A stretch of 64,000 nucleotides of DNA from CAKZQX01 sp034437035. GTDB lineage: Bacteria > Chloroflexota > Chloroflexia > Chloroflexales > Chloroflexaceae. Made by a program: the position numbers and the translations under genes. This document shows positions 24,074 through 33,129 of this stretch, in pieces (within the stretch, counting starts at the first letter, position 1; the number at the start of each line of letters is the position of its first letter). The stretch spans positions 19,162-83,161 of the forward strand of contig DAOTUI010000197.1 of assembly GCA_034437035.1 (NCBI GenBank). The letters run 5' to 3'. Below the pieces are notes generated by a model, which saw only the letters and a list, made by a program, of their open reading frames with translations, searched no databases and was not told the origin of the DNA.

Positions 24074-25165
24074 ATGGACTCAACGCGTTCTCGTTACAAC
24101 GATGATCAGCGCGCATATCTCAAACATTTACTTTTGGATCAAACTGATCTGCCTTCGCGCTTGCGCCCGGGAGATACTATGCTGCAAAATGAACTGCACG
24201 ACACGCCCGCCTGGAATAGAGCAGAGGGCAGTTCCGCAACGATAGAGACGCCCGCAGCCGGCACGCAGGAAGCTGCGGGCAGCGCGATATCTGATACCGG
24301 CGGCAATGCGCCCTCACCACTTGTGCGATGGTTGCGCAATCGCAAAAAGCCGGCCCGAAAGCCGCAGGCAGAGGTACAGCCTCCGCCGCTCCGGGCGCGG
24401 ATTACCTGGACGCTGGGCAATCTCCTGCTCTGTGCGGGCGCATACCTGCTGCTCTACGTTGGGGGAGTATATGCCCAGATCGAGTATAACCGGCAGGCCG
24501 CCCGTGGCGATAACGACCTGCCGTTGATTACAGATACAGTGGACATCCGTGCGCCGGTTCAGACCGCCGAGCCGGTCGCCTTCAGTGCGCCGATCCTTAA
24601 CACCGGCGGCCAGGTCTCCAGTCGCGTTCCCAATGCGGAGCAGGTCGCGCATGTCTCCACGATCAGCCGCCTGGTTATTCCAACGGTGGCGATTGACTAC
24701 AAGGTGGTTGAAGTCGGCTGGACCGTTCAGGAGCAGGCGAACGGCTCGGTGGCGATCTGGGATGTTGCCGAGTATGCGGTTGGGCATCACAAGGGCTCGG
24801 CCAATCCTGGCGACAAGAGCAATATCGTGATGGCCGGGCATGTTGGTGGGTATGGGCAGGTATTTCGTGACCTGTTTTATGTGCATCCCGGCGACCCGGT
24901 GACAATCTATAGTGATGGTCAGCAGTACCGCTATGTCGTTCAGGAGCGCCTGGTGGTGGATGAGGAGAACGCCCCCCCCGAACAGCGCGCCGCCAATGCC
25001 CGCTACATGGAGCCGGCTGAGGACGAGGTGGTTACGCTGATCACCTGCTGGCCCGCCACCGGCCCGGACAAGTTTACGCAGCGTGTTATCGTTCGCGCTA
25101 CACCCTACGGCGCAGACCTGGCCGACTCCCTGCATCAGGAAGAGAGCGCCTGGACGATCCGGTAG
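24074..25165 (+). CDS. Sortase (class D/E-like transpeptidase)
   Basis: 363 residues from ATG 24074 (GGAG 9 bp upstream); the open frame extends much further upstream but there it is antisense to YceI. A proline/arginine-rich cytoplasmic N-terminus and one membrane helix (NLLLCAGAYLLLYVGGVYA) precede the sortase domain: SRLVIPTVAIDYKVVEVGW, catalytic His256 in NIVMAGHVGGY, Cys325 in VVTLITCWPATG and Arg341 in RVIVRA. Sortases attach or link surface proteins. No LPxTG-type substrate is encoded nearby, so it is either a housekeeping enzyme or acts on distant targets. Confidence 0.88.
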   Translation: MDSTRSRYNDDQRAYLKHLLLDQTDLPSRLRPGDTMLQNELHDTPAWNRAEGSSATIETPAAGTQEAAGSAISDTGGNAPSPLVRWLRNRKKPARKPQAEVQPPPLRARITWTLGNLLLCAGAYLLLYVGGVYAQIEYNRQAARGDNDLPLITDTVDIRAPVQTAEPVAFSAPILNTGGQVSSRVPNAEQVAHVSTISRLVIPTVAIDYKVVEVGWTVQEQANGSVAIWDVAEYAVGHHKGSANPGDKSNIVMAGHVGGYGQVFRDLFYVHPGDPVTIYSDGQQYRYVVQERLVVDEENAPPEQRAANARYMEPAEDEVVTLITCWPATGPDKFTQRVIVRATPYGADLADSLHQEESAWTIR

Positions 25166-25199
25166 GATTAGGGGATAGGGGACAGGTTCCAGGGGATAG
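25165..25199. repeat. Heptad-periodic tract starting at the sortase stop
   Basis: Five 7-bp units: GGATTAG, GGGATAG, GGGACAG, GTTCCAG, GGGATAG. The first begins within the sortase TAG stop. Confidence 0.75.
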
Positions 25200-25300
25200 C
25201 TCTACAGGTGGAGCATGTAATTTCCGGTAGGGATGCGCTTCTGCGCGTCCGCATCCCGTCCTGGTGGGACCGATTGCCGGAACAGGGCAAGCACAGCAAC

Positions 25301-25342
25301 AGCGCGGGGGTGGGGCAAAAATCTTCGCCCCACCCCCGCGCT
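25301..25342. terminator. Bidirectional terminator between sortase and decarboxylase genes
   Basis: AGCGCGGGGGTGGGGC (25301-25316) and GCCCCACCCCCGCGCT (25327-25342) form a perfect 16-bp stem with a 10-base loop, in the convergent gap. Short T-rich DNA follows on the plus side. Confidence 0.8.
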
Positions 25343-25397
25343 TTACCTCTTGCGTTCATTCCCTGGAAGCTTCATCAAATCGGCGCAAACAACAGTG

Positions 25398-26636
25398 TTA
25401 TAGTCCAACCGCCGGGCCAAAGTTCGCAATAACGCCTTGTAGTAGCACACCGGCGGCAATCGCCGAGCCAATTACACCGGCAACGTTCGGTGCCATTGCC
25501 TGCATAATCAGGAAATTTTGGGGATCTTCCTGCTGCCCGACCACATGGGACGTACGTGCCGCGTGTGGTACCGCCGATACCCCCGCCGAGCCAATCAGCG
25601 GGTTAATCTTGTCCCCTTCCTTAAGGAAGAGATTCATCAGTTTGGCAAAGAGCACACCGACAGCACTGGCAAAGGCAAAGGCAAACGCACCCATAACAAA
25701 GATAATGATTGACCGCGGCGTCAGGAAGCGGTCGGCCTGGGTACTGGCCCCCACCGTAAAGCCCAGCAGAATCGTCACCGCGTCGATAAACTGGCTGCGC
25801 GCCGTACGTGCCAGACGCTCGGTGACACCACTCTCCTTCAACAGGTTGCCCAGAAAGAGCATCCCCAGGAGCGGTAGTGCATCAGTCGCCATAAACACCG
25901 TAACGATCAGACCAACAATCGGGAAGATTACCCGCTGGAAACGGGATGCCGGCGGCGGCATCTTCATCCGAATACGGCGCTCTTCCTTCGAGGTCAACAG
26001 ACGCATAATCGGCGGCTGAATTACCGGCACCAGTGCCATGTAGGAGTAGGCCGAGACTGCAATCGCGCCGAGCAGATCGGGCGCTAACCGCGAGGTCAGG
26101 AAGATCGCGGTTGGACCATCCGCCCCGCCGATAATGGCAATACTGGCGGCTGCCCGTACCAGGCGTGCCAGCGAAGGGTCACCACCAACGGCCGGATCAT
26201 TCTGCAGACCAAAGAGTGGCCCCAACAATATCGCGCCAAAGAGGGTTATAAAGACCCCAAACTGAGACGCAGCACCCAGCAGCATTAACCGGGGTTGCGA
26301 CAGCAGGCTCGAGAAATCGGTCATAGCCCCGATACCCAGGAAGATCAACGGTGGATAGACGCCTGATGTCACCCCCAGGTAGAGGTAATAGAGCACACTG
26401 CCTTCTTCATAAATCCCCGGCCCGATAATCCCTTCCTCGACGGCAAACGGAATATTGCCGACGATTACCCCGAACCCGATCGGCACCAGCAGTAGCGGCT
26501 CAAACTGCCGCACAATACCCAGGTAGATAAAGAAACAGCCGACCAGGATCATAATCAGGCTGCCGGGATTCTGAAAAATCAGGTAAAACCCGGTGCCACG
26601 GAGATAATCCAAAAGGGCTTCCAGGGTTTGCCCCAC
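25398..26636 (-). CDS. mmdB: Sodium-pump decarboxylase beta subunit
   Basis: 412 residues with about ten membrane helices. The OAD_beta/MmdB/GcdB signature includes IGADGPTAIFLTSRLAP-type text (here IIGGADGPTAIFLTSRLAPDL), FLGIGAMTDF and AGVSAVPHAARTSHVVG near the C-terminus. This subunit decarboxylates carboxybiotin and couples it to sodium export. Last gene of the operon, 15 bp after the biotin carrier. Confidence 0.95.
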   Translation of the reverse strand: MGQTLEALLDYLRGTGFYLIFQNPGSLIMILVGCFFIYLGIVRQFEPLLLVPIGFGVIVGNIPFAVEEGIIGPGIYEEGSVLYYLYLGVTSGVYPPLIFLGIGAMTDFSSLLSQPRLMLLGAASQFGVFITLFGAILLGPLFGLQNDPAVGGDPSLARLVRAAASIAIIGGADGPTAIFLTSRLAPDLLGAIAVSAYSYMALVPVIQPPIMRLLTSKEERRIRMKMPPPASRFQRVIFPIVGLIVTVFMATDALPLLGMLFLGNLLKESGVTERLARTARSQFIDAVTILLGFTVGASTQADRFLTPRSIIIFVMGAFAFAFASAVGVLFAKLMNLFLKEGDKINPLIGSAGVSAVPHAARTSHVVGQQEDPQNFLIMQAMAPNVAGVIGSAIAAGVLLQGVIANFGPAVGL

Positions 26637-26651
26637 GTACCGCCTCCTGTT

Positions 26652-27080
26652 CTACTCAAATGTCAACAAGACCTGACCCTGCTGTACGCCATCCCCGGAG
26701 CTAACACGCACTTCCTTCACCTTACCGGAAACCGGGGAACTTACATTGGTATTCATCTTCATTGCTTCGATGATCACTACCGAGTCATTCTCACTGACCG
26801 AGTCACCGGCTTTAACCTTGACTTCAACAATCACACCGGCAATTGGCGAGGTCAAGACATTCTTATCATCGCCGGTCGAAGGTGCCGCTGCCGGTGCCGC
26901 CGCCTTTGCCGGTGCGGGTGCAGGGGCGCCGGCATTGCCCCCGGTCGGCACGCGTGCTGCCGGCGGTGCCGATGTTGACGAGGGGAAACCATACCCGGCC
27001 CCGATCTCGTCTTCGTCCTCGAGTACTTCGACATCGACTTCGTAGCTCACTCCATTGACGGTCACGCGTAACTTCTTCAC
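26652..27080 (-). CDS. mmdC: Biotin carboxyl carrier protein of the decarboxylase
   Basis: 142 residues. The N-terminal strand region (KKLRVTVNGVSYEVDVEVL) is followed by an Ala/Pro-rich hinge (PAPAPAKAAAPAAAP) and a biotinyl domain with the attachment motif VIIEAMKMNTNVSSPVSG, the Lys of AMKM being biotinylated. It shuttles CO2 from the carboxyltransferase (MmdA) to the membrane beta subunit. Confidence 0.95.
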   Translation of the reverse strand: MKKLRVTVNGVSYEVDVEVLEDEDEIGAGYGFPSSTSAPPAARVPTGGNAGAPAPAPAKAAAPAAAPSTGDDKNVLTSPIAGVIVEVKVKAGDSVSENDSVVIIEAMKMNTNVSSPVSGKVKEVRVSSGDGVQQGQVLLTFE

Positions 27081-27218
27081 TGTACCTCCTCTTTCTGCAT
27101 GTAGCGTCGCACCCGGAGCGTAGCCACACTACGCCCGACGTTTCCGACGTTTCGTCTGCCTGGTATCGCCATGGGGCGTGAAACCGATCAGCCGGGCGTG
27201 CCGGTCTACCGGTGTTGT

Positions 27219-27422
27219 TTAGCGCTTGCTAAAGCGAGTTGTCATAATCGTCACACGGCCCTGAAATGCCCATAAAGGTACCTGTTCGGCGGGCGCTTTC
27301 AGGTAGCGGATACGTTTGATGCGGACGCGGCGCGCAATTGCCGTTGCGACCGTTGCAGAAATAACAGCGACAATATCTGGTGGAACGCCATCCATCGGCG
27401 AACTCACATCGGTGTTTATCAT
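27219..27422 (-). CDS. Truncated duplicate of the decarboxylase delta/gamma subunit (C-terminal half only)
   Basis: 67 residues from ATG 27422 (GAGGAATA upstream). PPDIVAVISATVATAIARRVRIKRIRYL and GRVTIMTTRFSKR mirror PPEEVAVISAAITAALTRRIQVKRIRYL and GRVTIMASHIIKR of the neighbouring full-length gene, but the membrane helix is missing. The spacer after each gene also shares ordered phrases (hairpin GCGTAGC-n-CTACGCCC, GGCGTGAAACCG), so a ~360-bp segment was duplicated in tandem. It has its own start and ribosome site and may still be made as a soluble fragment. Confidence 0.65.
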   Translation of the reverse strand: MINTDVSSPMDGVPPDIVAVISATVATAIARRVRIKRIRYLKAPAEQVPLWAFQGRVTIMTTRFSKR

Positions 27423-27483
27423 TATTCCTCATTCCTCCTGCACCAGACTACGTTACGTTCTCTTTCTGCATCAACCTTATACC

Positions 27484-27508
27484 AGGGGCGTAGCCATGCT
27501 ACGCCCCT
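27484..27508. repeat. Hairpin in the duplicated decarboxylase spacer
   Basis: AGGGGCGTAGC and GCTACGCCCCT pair perfectly around CAT. A diverged partner lies at about 27115-27137 after the truncated copy, marking the two ends of the duplicated units. Confidence 0.7.
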
Positions 27509-27581
27509 ACCTGTACTGTACCGACACACGGCGTGAAACCGGGCATGCCGGGCAGCCAGCGCCACTATGAACGTTCGTGGT

Positions 27582-27941
27582 TTAGCGTTTGATAATGTGC
27601 GATGCCATAATCGTCACGCGGCCCTGGCGTGACCAGGCCGTTTCGGGCACATTGCCCAGGTAACGGATGCGCTTCACCTGAATTCGGCGTGTAAGCGCTG
27701 CAGTTATTGCTGCTGAGATAACCGCAACTTCTTCCGGCGGAATACCATTAACCGACGGCTGCGTTGACGGTTGGGTACTCGGCGCGGGTGTGGGAATCGC
27801 CTCCGGTTTGGGCTTTGACATGGCCAGATCAACCCGCTTAAAGGCCGTCAGCAAAAGTACCAGCAGTGCCAGAGCGGTAAACACCACCCCCATCCCAATA
27901 ATCGCCAGTTGTAGCGCAATAACCAGACCGTCCTGGACCAT
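27582..27941 (-). CDS. mmdD: Sodium-pump decarboxylase delta/gamma (OadG-like) subunit
   Basis: 119 residues. One N-terminal membrane helix (LQLAIIGMGVVFTALALLVLLLTAF), a Pro/Ser/Thr-rich linker (PTPAPSTQPSTQPS) and a C-terminal conserved segment (PPEEVAVISAAITAALTRR, KRIRYLG). This layout is that of OadG/MmdD, which helps assemble the carboxyltransferase with the membrane subunit. It lies 16 bp after mmdA. Confidence 0.85.
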   Translation of the reverse strand: MVQDGLVIALQLAIIGMGVVFTALALLVLLLTAFKRVDLAMSKPKPEAIPTPAPSTQPSTQPSVNGIPPEEVAVISAAITAALTRRIQVKRIRYLGNVPETAWSRQGRVTIMASHIIKR

Positions 27942-27957
27942 CGCTTCCCTCCCCTCG

Positions 27958-29511
27958 CTACATTGGAATCAGGCCATGCTTCTTCTGTGGCCGGATGTCA
28001 CGTTTCGTTCGCAAGGACTCCAGGGCCAGACTGATATAGCGCCGGGTATCCTTCGGCTCAATAATATCGTCGATCAGATTCCGCGCCCCACCCACATAGG
28101 GATTGGCAAACTGCTCACGATACTCATTGATAAACTTCTCACGTGCAGCCTTGGGATCTTCCGCGCTCTTAATTTGATCGCGGTAGACAATATTGACGGC
28201 CCCCTCCGGCCCCATCACCGCCACCTCAGCCGTGGGCCAGGCTGCCACACGATCGCTCCCCAGATCTTTGCCGCACATGGCCAGATACGCGCCGCCATAC
28301 GCCTTGCGTAGCAGTACGGTAATCTTGGGCACAGTTGCCGCCGAGTAGGAGAAGAGCATTTTCGCTCCGTGGCGAATAATACCGCCGCGCTCCTGCTGAA
28401 CACCCGGCATAAATCCGGGCACATCGACAAACGTTACCAGCGGAATGTTAAAGGCATTGCAGAAGCGCACATGCCGCGAGATCTTATCGGAGGAGTCGAT
28501 ATCCAGCACCCCGGCCATCACTGCGGGCTGGTTAGCGATAACTCCGACGGTACGACCATTGATCCGGGCAAACCCGACCACCGCATTCAGCGCAAAGTGA
28601 TCCTGAATCTCCAGGAAATCGCCATCGTCCACCACGCGCAGGATGATATCCTTAATATCATACGGATCGCGCGGGTTATCCGGGATCACCCGATCCAGAT
28701 AAGGGTCCGCAGCAAACACCATTTCCCCGCCCCCAAAGTCCGGCGGGTCTTCCAGGTTATTCGAGGGCAAGAACGAAAGCAACTTCTGGCAGATGCGGAT
28801 GGCATCCTGATCATCCTTCGCCATCAGATGCACCACACCACTATTCATCTGTGCAAACACACCACCCAGGTCCGCCGCCGAGATATCCTCCCCCGTCACC
28901 TGCTTGATCACCTGGGGACCGGTAATAAAGAGTTCCCCGGTACCCTCGACCATAATGATAAAATCCATCAGCGCGGGCGAATAGGCCGCGCCACCGGCAC
29001 AGGGGCCGGCAATGATTGAGATCTGCGGCACCACGCCGGAGAGCAGCACATGGCGATAGAAGATCCGCCCGTAACCACTCAGCGCGTCAATCCCCTCCTG
29101 GATGCGCGCCCCTCCACTATCATTGATAAACACCAGCGGCGCACCGGATTTTAGCGCCATTTCCATCGTCTGGCAAATTTTATCGGCATGCAATTCGCCG
29201 ACCGACCCACCAGAAACCGTAAAATCCTGGGAGGCAAAAAAGGCTTGCCGCCCGCCAACCGCTCCGACGCCCGTCACAACACCATCGCCGGGCATCTCCT
29301 TGCCTATCATCCCAAAGTTGACATTACGGTGCTGCGCAAAAAGAAACAGCTCCTGAATCGTCTCCGGGTCGAACAGTAGTCCGATGCGCTCACGTGCTGT
29401 GAGCTTGCCAAGGTCGTGCTGTTTTGCGATACGCTTATCACCTCCACCCGCTGCAAGGCGAGCTTTCGTCTGACGTAAGCGTTCGAGCTTCTCCTTGGTT
29501 GTCATTGCCAT
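27958..29511 (-). CDS. mmdA: Methylmalonyl-CoA decarboxylase carboxyltransferase (alpha) subunit
   Basis: 517 residues with both carboxyltransferase halves: LTARERIGLLFDPETIQE, SQDFTVSGGSVGELHADK, FINDSGGARIQEG, IAGPCAGGAAYSPAL; then VVGFARINGRTVGVIANQP, FVDVPGFMPG, LRKAYGGAYLAMCGKDLG. It moves the carboxyl group from methylmalonyl-CoA to biotin. The dedicated membrane beta and delta genes downstream favour a sodium-pump decarboxylase over a propionyl-CoA carboxylase, although the subunits are homologous. ATG 29511 and 29505 are both possible. Confidence 0.92.
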   Translation of the reverse strand: MAMTTKEKLERLRQTKARLAAGGGDKRIAKQHDLGKLTARERIGLLFDPETIQELFLFAQHRNVNFGMIGKEMPGDGVVTGVGAVGGRQAFFASQDFTVSGGSVGELHADKICQTMEMALKSGAPLVFINDSGGARIQEGIDALSGYGRIFYRHVLLSGVVPQISIIAGPCAGGAAYSPALMDFIIMVEGTGELFITGPQVIKQVTGEDISAADLGGVFAQMNSGVVHLMAKDDQDAIRICQKLLSFLPSNNLEDPPDFGGGEMVFAADPYLDRVIPDNPRDPYDIKDIILRVVDDGDFLEIQDHFALNAVVGFARINGRTVGVIANQPAVMAGVLDIDSSDKISRHVRFCNAFNIPLVTFVDVPGFMPGVQQERGGIIRHGAKMLFSYSAATVPKITVLLRKAYGGAYLAMCGKDLGSDRVAAWPTAEVAVMGPEGAVNIVYRDQIKSAEDPKAAREKFINEYREQFANPYVGGARNLIDDIIEPKDTRRYISLALESLRTKRDIRPQKKHGLIPM

Positions 29512-29699
29512 AGCTGTACCTGCCTGTCTGGAACTAAGTACTTAATCCCTACAATCACAACAAGACCCGGTGGGTGTCCGGTCGCGTTCGTTATTGACCA
29601 TCCGACGGTTGAAAGAACAAATCTCAGGCACCCTACACCGAGGCCAGCTAGAGGCGCACAATTTGAGGTGGTATGGTATGCAATCCGATTGTAATGCGC

Positions 29700-29728
29700 A
29701 TAATAGCATGAGCGGATAAAAATTTCAA
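29700..29728 (-). promoter_or_regulatory. Sigma-70 type promoter of the decarboxylase operon
   Basis: TTGAAA (29728-29723), 17-bp spacer, TATTAT (29705-29700), about 185 bp before the mmdA ATG. The leader this implies has no obvious riboswitch. Confidence 0.75.
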
Positions 29729-29799
29729 CTTTTTTTAAGCAGAGAACCTCACAAGCCTGGTCGCCACTCATGCCGCGCAGATGCGGCATGTCCTCATTT

Positions 29800-29995
29800 A
29801 CACGCGTTACGCGGTGAGCGTACAAATCAGACACCTACTCGCACAAAGGTAGTCTTCGCCTGCGGCAGCAGGGTATTTTTTATCATTTTCAAAAAATTTA
29901 CACTTTGTGCAAATTTTTTGTGAGACAAGGATAGAGTCTTCCACTCTGCCGGAGGCGCATCCCATCCGCTGGAGGGACGACCGCGTAACGCGTGT
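29800..29995. mobile_element. MITE-like element, copy 4, with target duplication CATTT
   Basis: Perfect 16-bp terminal inverted repeats ACACGCGTTACGCGGT / ACCGCGTAACGCGTGT, flanked by CATTT at 29795-29799 and 29996-30000. Inner arms CGCCTGCGGCAGCAGGGTA and CTGCCGGAGGCG; a slightly imperfect central palindrome at about 29885-29925. It starts a block of three adjoining copies between the decarboxylase and glycosyltransferase operons. Confidence 0.88.
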
Positions 29996-30000
29996 CATTT

Positions 30001-30197
30001 CCATGAGTTACGCGGTGCAGCCAATTCCGGCCTGGTGTCAGATCTGAACGCCAGTTTCGCCTGCGGCAGCATGGTACTGTTTTTCTTTTTCACAAAAAAT
30101 TTACACTTTGTGCAAATTTTTTGTGAAAAAGAACTGGTTGCTTCTGCCCTACCGGAGGCGAAACGCTTTTCCGGGTCAGGGACCGCGTAACCTTTAT
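30001..30197. mobile_element. MITE-like element, copy 5
   Basis: It begins directly after the right target repeat of copy 4. Ends are CCATGAGTTACGCGGT and ACCGCGTAACCTTTAT. Inner arms CGCCTGCGGCAGCATGGTAC and TACCGGAGGCGAAA. The central palindrome has arms of 21 bp (TTTTTCACAAAAAATTTACAC...) with one mismatch around TTT. Confidence 0.82.
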
Positions 30198-30203
30198 TAC
30201 TTA

Positions 30204-30345
30204 ACATAAGATACGCGGTGAACGTTCAACCCGGGCGTTTGCTCCCGGTAGCAACGCATTGCGCCTGCGGCAGCGTCGTCCTTTTCACGTTTCCGCCCTG
30301 CCGGAGATCCAGTGTATCCGCCCACAAAGAGCCCCGTAAGTTCTG
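30204..30345. mobile_element. MITE-like element, copy 6 (short, right end degraded)
   Basis: Left end ATACGCGGT, then CGCCTGCGGCAGC and CCGCCCTGCCGGAG without the central palindrome. The right end is only faintly recognisable near GCCCCGTAAG. Confidence 0.6.
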
Positions 30346-30371
30346 GTTTTTATCTGCGAACATAGTCATTG

Positions 30372-31598
30372 TCAGGAAGAGGGGGGGGGGCGCATGCCCC
30401 GACGCAGCGCGCGTCTCCAGCGGCGCAGCGGCGTTCGCCGGGGGCGTTGGCGCTGCTCGGCCGGTCGATCCGTCTGCGCGAGTTGCTCAAGCAGGATCTG
30501 GGCGATCTGCTCGGCTCCATGCCGGGGGACTGCCGCCGCCAGTCGGTTGACGGTGGCCTGGTAGTAGTCAGGGTTGTTCAACTCGCTGATGGCATCAACA
30601 ATCCGCTCGGTCGTCGGGCAGTAGAAGCCCAACTCATGGTTGAGCACAAAGTCAATATTGCCGCGCTCCTGTGCGCCGACGGCCTCGGTGACAATCACCG
30701 GACAACGCATCACAAATGCCTCCATCAGCGTACCGGGGCCGGCCTTACTGATGACGATATCGCTGGCCGCCATCAGGGTTTCCATATTCTGCACAAACCC
30801 GAAGATATGGCAGTGTGGACTGCGCCGCCGTGCCAGCAGTTGCTGCTGGAGCGTACGATTCTTGCCGGTGATGACCAGGAACTGCGTTTCCGGGTAGACC
30901 CGCTCCAGTTCGAGCACCAGATCGTGCATGCGACCTGATCCGACCCCGCCACTGGTCATCAACACCGTAAAGCGATCCAGGTCAATGCCCAACTCCTGTC
31001 GGGACTCGACCTGGCTCTGGGAATAGTGTGCAAACTTGGGATGCACGGGGAAGCCGGTCCGCCGCATCCGGCTCGGTGACAGGCCCCGCCGCTGCATCAG
31101 TGTGTAGGCTTCGTCCGTCGGCAGCAGACAGATATCGACATCGGGATGCGTCCAGGAGGCATGCAGCGTCACCAGGTCGGTGACAACGGTGACAATCCGG
31201 TAAGAGAGGCGATGGGTCCGGCGGGCTGCGCGCACCAGTCGGTACACCAGCGGATGTGTCACCACCACCAGATCGGGGTTAAACGACTGGAGCGCCCGGG
31301 CGATATTGCGCCGCGCCTGCAGATAGACCAGCCGCGACAACACATCAACCCGCCGGATGCCGTTTGTCACCTCGAAGGTGAGATTGTAGAGCGGAAGCCA
31401 GCGCGTCGAGAGCTGATCATACAGATTGGGCGCATTCCGCACGAACGGGAAGTTAGTGATCCGCAGCACGTCAAGCATCTCGCAGGAGACTTCGCGACTG
31501 CCGGCCATCTGCAACGCGGCCGTAATGGCAATCGCGGCACTGCGATGGCCCCCACCCGTATCAGAAATGGCAAACAGCACCCGGTCTGGTCTGGTCAT
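30372..31598 (-). CDS. MGDG-synthase-like glycosyltransferase (GT28 type), paralog 1
   Basis: 408 residues from ATG 31598 (GGAGCAGTATT upstream). The N-terminal MGDG_synth domain begins VLFAISDTGGGHRSAAIAI; the C-terminal glyco_tran_28 domain has LMTSGGVGSGRM and DIVISKAGPGTLMEAFVMRCP, where the donor sugar nucleotide binds. Relatives transfer galactose or glucose to diacylglycerol, or act as MurG-like enzymes, so a membrane glycolipid product is likely but unproven. The last codons include a run of ten C (G10 on the plus strand, 30381-30390), prone to slippage, which would change only the C-terminus. Confidence 0.85.
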   Translation of the reverse strand: MTRPDRVLFAISDTGGGHRSAAIAITAALQMAGSREVSCEMLDVLRITNFPFVRNAPNLYDQLSTRWLPLYNLTFEVTNGIRRVDVLSRLVYLQARRNIARALQSFNPDLVVVTHPLVYRLVRAARRTHRLSYRIVTVVTDLVTLHASWTHPDVDICLLPTDEAYTLMQRRGLSPSRMRRTGFPVHPKFAHYSQSQVESRQELGIDLDRFTVLMTSGGVGSGRMHDLVLELERVYPETQFLVITGKNRTLQQQLLARRRSPHCHIFGFVQNMETLMAASDIVISKAGPGTLMEAFVMRCPVIVTEAVGAQERGNIDFVLNHELGFYCPTTERIVDAISELNNPDYYQATVNRLAAAVPRHGAEQIAQILLEQLAQTDRPAEQRQRPRRTPLRRWRRALRRGMRPPPSS

Positions 31599-31776
31599 AA
31601 TACTGCTCCGTCTTTCGTAACTGGCCCCAGGGCAGCCATCCACGCATTAGCGCAACCCCGGTAAACATCACAGGACCATCAGCAGATAAACGACAGACGG
31701 CGAACACCATAGCGAGAACTGAGAACAAACGAATAGCGAACAACGTATGCCCGGCACCTATCTATCCACCAAATGG

Positions 31777-31811
31777 TTGTTCTTTGTTCTTTGTTCTTTG
31801 TTCTTTGTTCC
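31777..31811. repeat. Heptad tandem repeat TTGTTCT x5
   Basis: Four TTGTTCT units and one TTGTTCC in register, in the gap between the two glycosyltransferase genes. A looser A-rich stretch with 7-bp spacing precedes it at about 31691-31745. Confidence 0.85.
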
Positions 31812-31836
31812 TGGTTTATCTGTTCTTGCTATACGG

Positions 31837-32976
31837 CTAACGGCGGTGCTTCTGTTCAAAGTCGTCAAGAATCCACTCGGCAATATCCAGCGCCGCCCGC
31901 GGGCGTCCCACCGCTGCAGCATGTACCCGCATATCTTCGAGAATGTCCGGGCGCTGCAACAGCCGGCGGACGGTCATCGGCACCGACTCGGCCATGCGGA
32001 GCTGCACCCCGGAACCGCTACCAACCACAAAATCCGCATTCCACTCTTCGTGGCCGGGAATCGGATCTATTACTACGAGGGGCACACCGCGCGCTACCAC
32101 CTCGCTGATAATCAAACCACCGGCTTTGGTAATCACCAGATCACTGGCGACGATCAGATCATCGACATAGGTGACAAACCCCAGCACCCGCAGATCGAGC
32201 GTCGGACTGCACTGCAGGTCGGCCAGCGCACTGGCTAAGGCGGCATTGCGCCCGGCAACCACCACCAGCATGCCTTCTGCGCCGCTCTGCAACAGCCCGG
32301 CAACAATTCCGCGCACCCGCTCCGTAATCATGCCTCCGCCAAACAGCGTAATCAGTTTGCGGTCAAGCGGCAAACCCCGCCGCCGCCGTACACTATCCCG
32401 ATCTTTGGGCACGGCAATCGCCGGGTCAATCGGAATACCGCTGACACAAATCTGCGAGCCCTGCACACCTCGGCGGATCAGTTGTTCACAAGTCTGCTCG
32501 GTTGCCACAAAATAGCCGTCAATCTCGGTATAGGTCCAGAATGTATGCGCCGCATAATCGGTGATCACGCAGTAGATCGGCTGGGACAACTGGGCCTTCA
32601 GCTTCAGGCGCACCAGCAGTTCCATCGGCAAAAAGTGCGTGCAGATGATAATCTCGGGCTGGAAGCGCTTGAGTACCTCTTTGAGGCCATTAGTCCCGAT
32701 GCTCTCCACAATCTTGCGCACATTATTCGAAATATCGGCCAGATCGGGATCAATATTTGTCTGGCTATAAAAATAGCCCCAGACCAGCGGCGCATGATCG
32801 GTCAACTCCAGGTAGGAGCGGGCATAGGCCACCCGAAAAAGCCAGGGTGTGTGATCCAGCACATCCTCAACGCGCACATCGTTTGCCTGATGCTGCCCGA
32901 ACACCCGGCAGAGCGCGTCCGCCGCTCGTTTATGACCAGTGCCGACCGTTGCATGCAGAAGCAGAACACGGGGCAT
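31837..32976 (-). CDS. MGDG-synthase-like glycosyltransferase (GT28 type), paralog 2
   Basis: 379 residues from ATG 32976 (GGGAGG upstream). Start PRVLLLHATVGTGHKRAADALC and C-terminal LITLFGGGMITERVRG plus DLVITKAGGLIISEVVARGVP parallel those of the neighbouring enzyme; the two are paralogs in the same direction. Together they could make successive glycolipids (mono- and diglycosyl-diacylglycerol), which is inference. It lies about 150 bp after the HAD phosphatase gene. Confidence 0.85.
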   Translation of the reverse strand: MPRVLLLHATVGTGHKRAADALCRVFGQHQANDVRVEDVLDHTPWLFRVAYARSYLELTDHAPLVWGYFYSQTNIDPDLADISNNVRKIVESIGTNGLKEVLKRFQPEIIICTHFLPMELLVRLKLKAQLSQPIYCVITDYAAHTFWTYTEIDGYFVATEQTCEQLIRRGVQGSQICVSGIPIDPAIAVPKDRDSVRRRRGLPLDRKLITLFGGGMITERVRGIVAGLLQSGAEGMLVVVAGRNAALASALADLQCSPTLDLRVLGFVTYVDDLIVASDLVITKAGGLIISEVVARGVPLVVIDPIPGHEEWNADFVVGSGSGVQLRMAESVPMTVRRLLQRPDILEDMRVHAAAVGRPRAALDIAEWILDDFEQKHRR

Positions 32977-33129
32977 AAGCAACCTCCCAGACTCAGCGCG
33001 TAAGGTAGCAGGAGCAGGTCGCATTGCCGCACCTGGTTCTTGCATCGACAACGCCGGTGCCGGCCATTCGTATGGCATTTTCCCGGCACATATGGCTTTA
33101 TCCTACCACGGTGCGGGACGCGTGTAAAG

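Noticed and set aside
29803..30200. Small minus-strand ORFs with CTKCKFFV-like peptides
   Set aside because: They are translations of the MITE core palindrome and recur at other copies; not genes.
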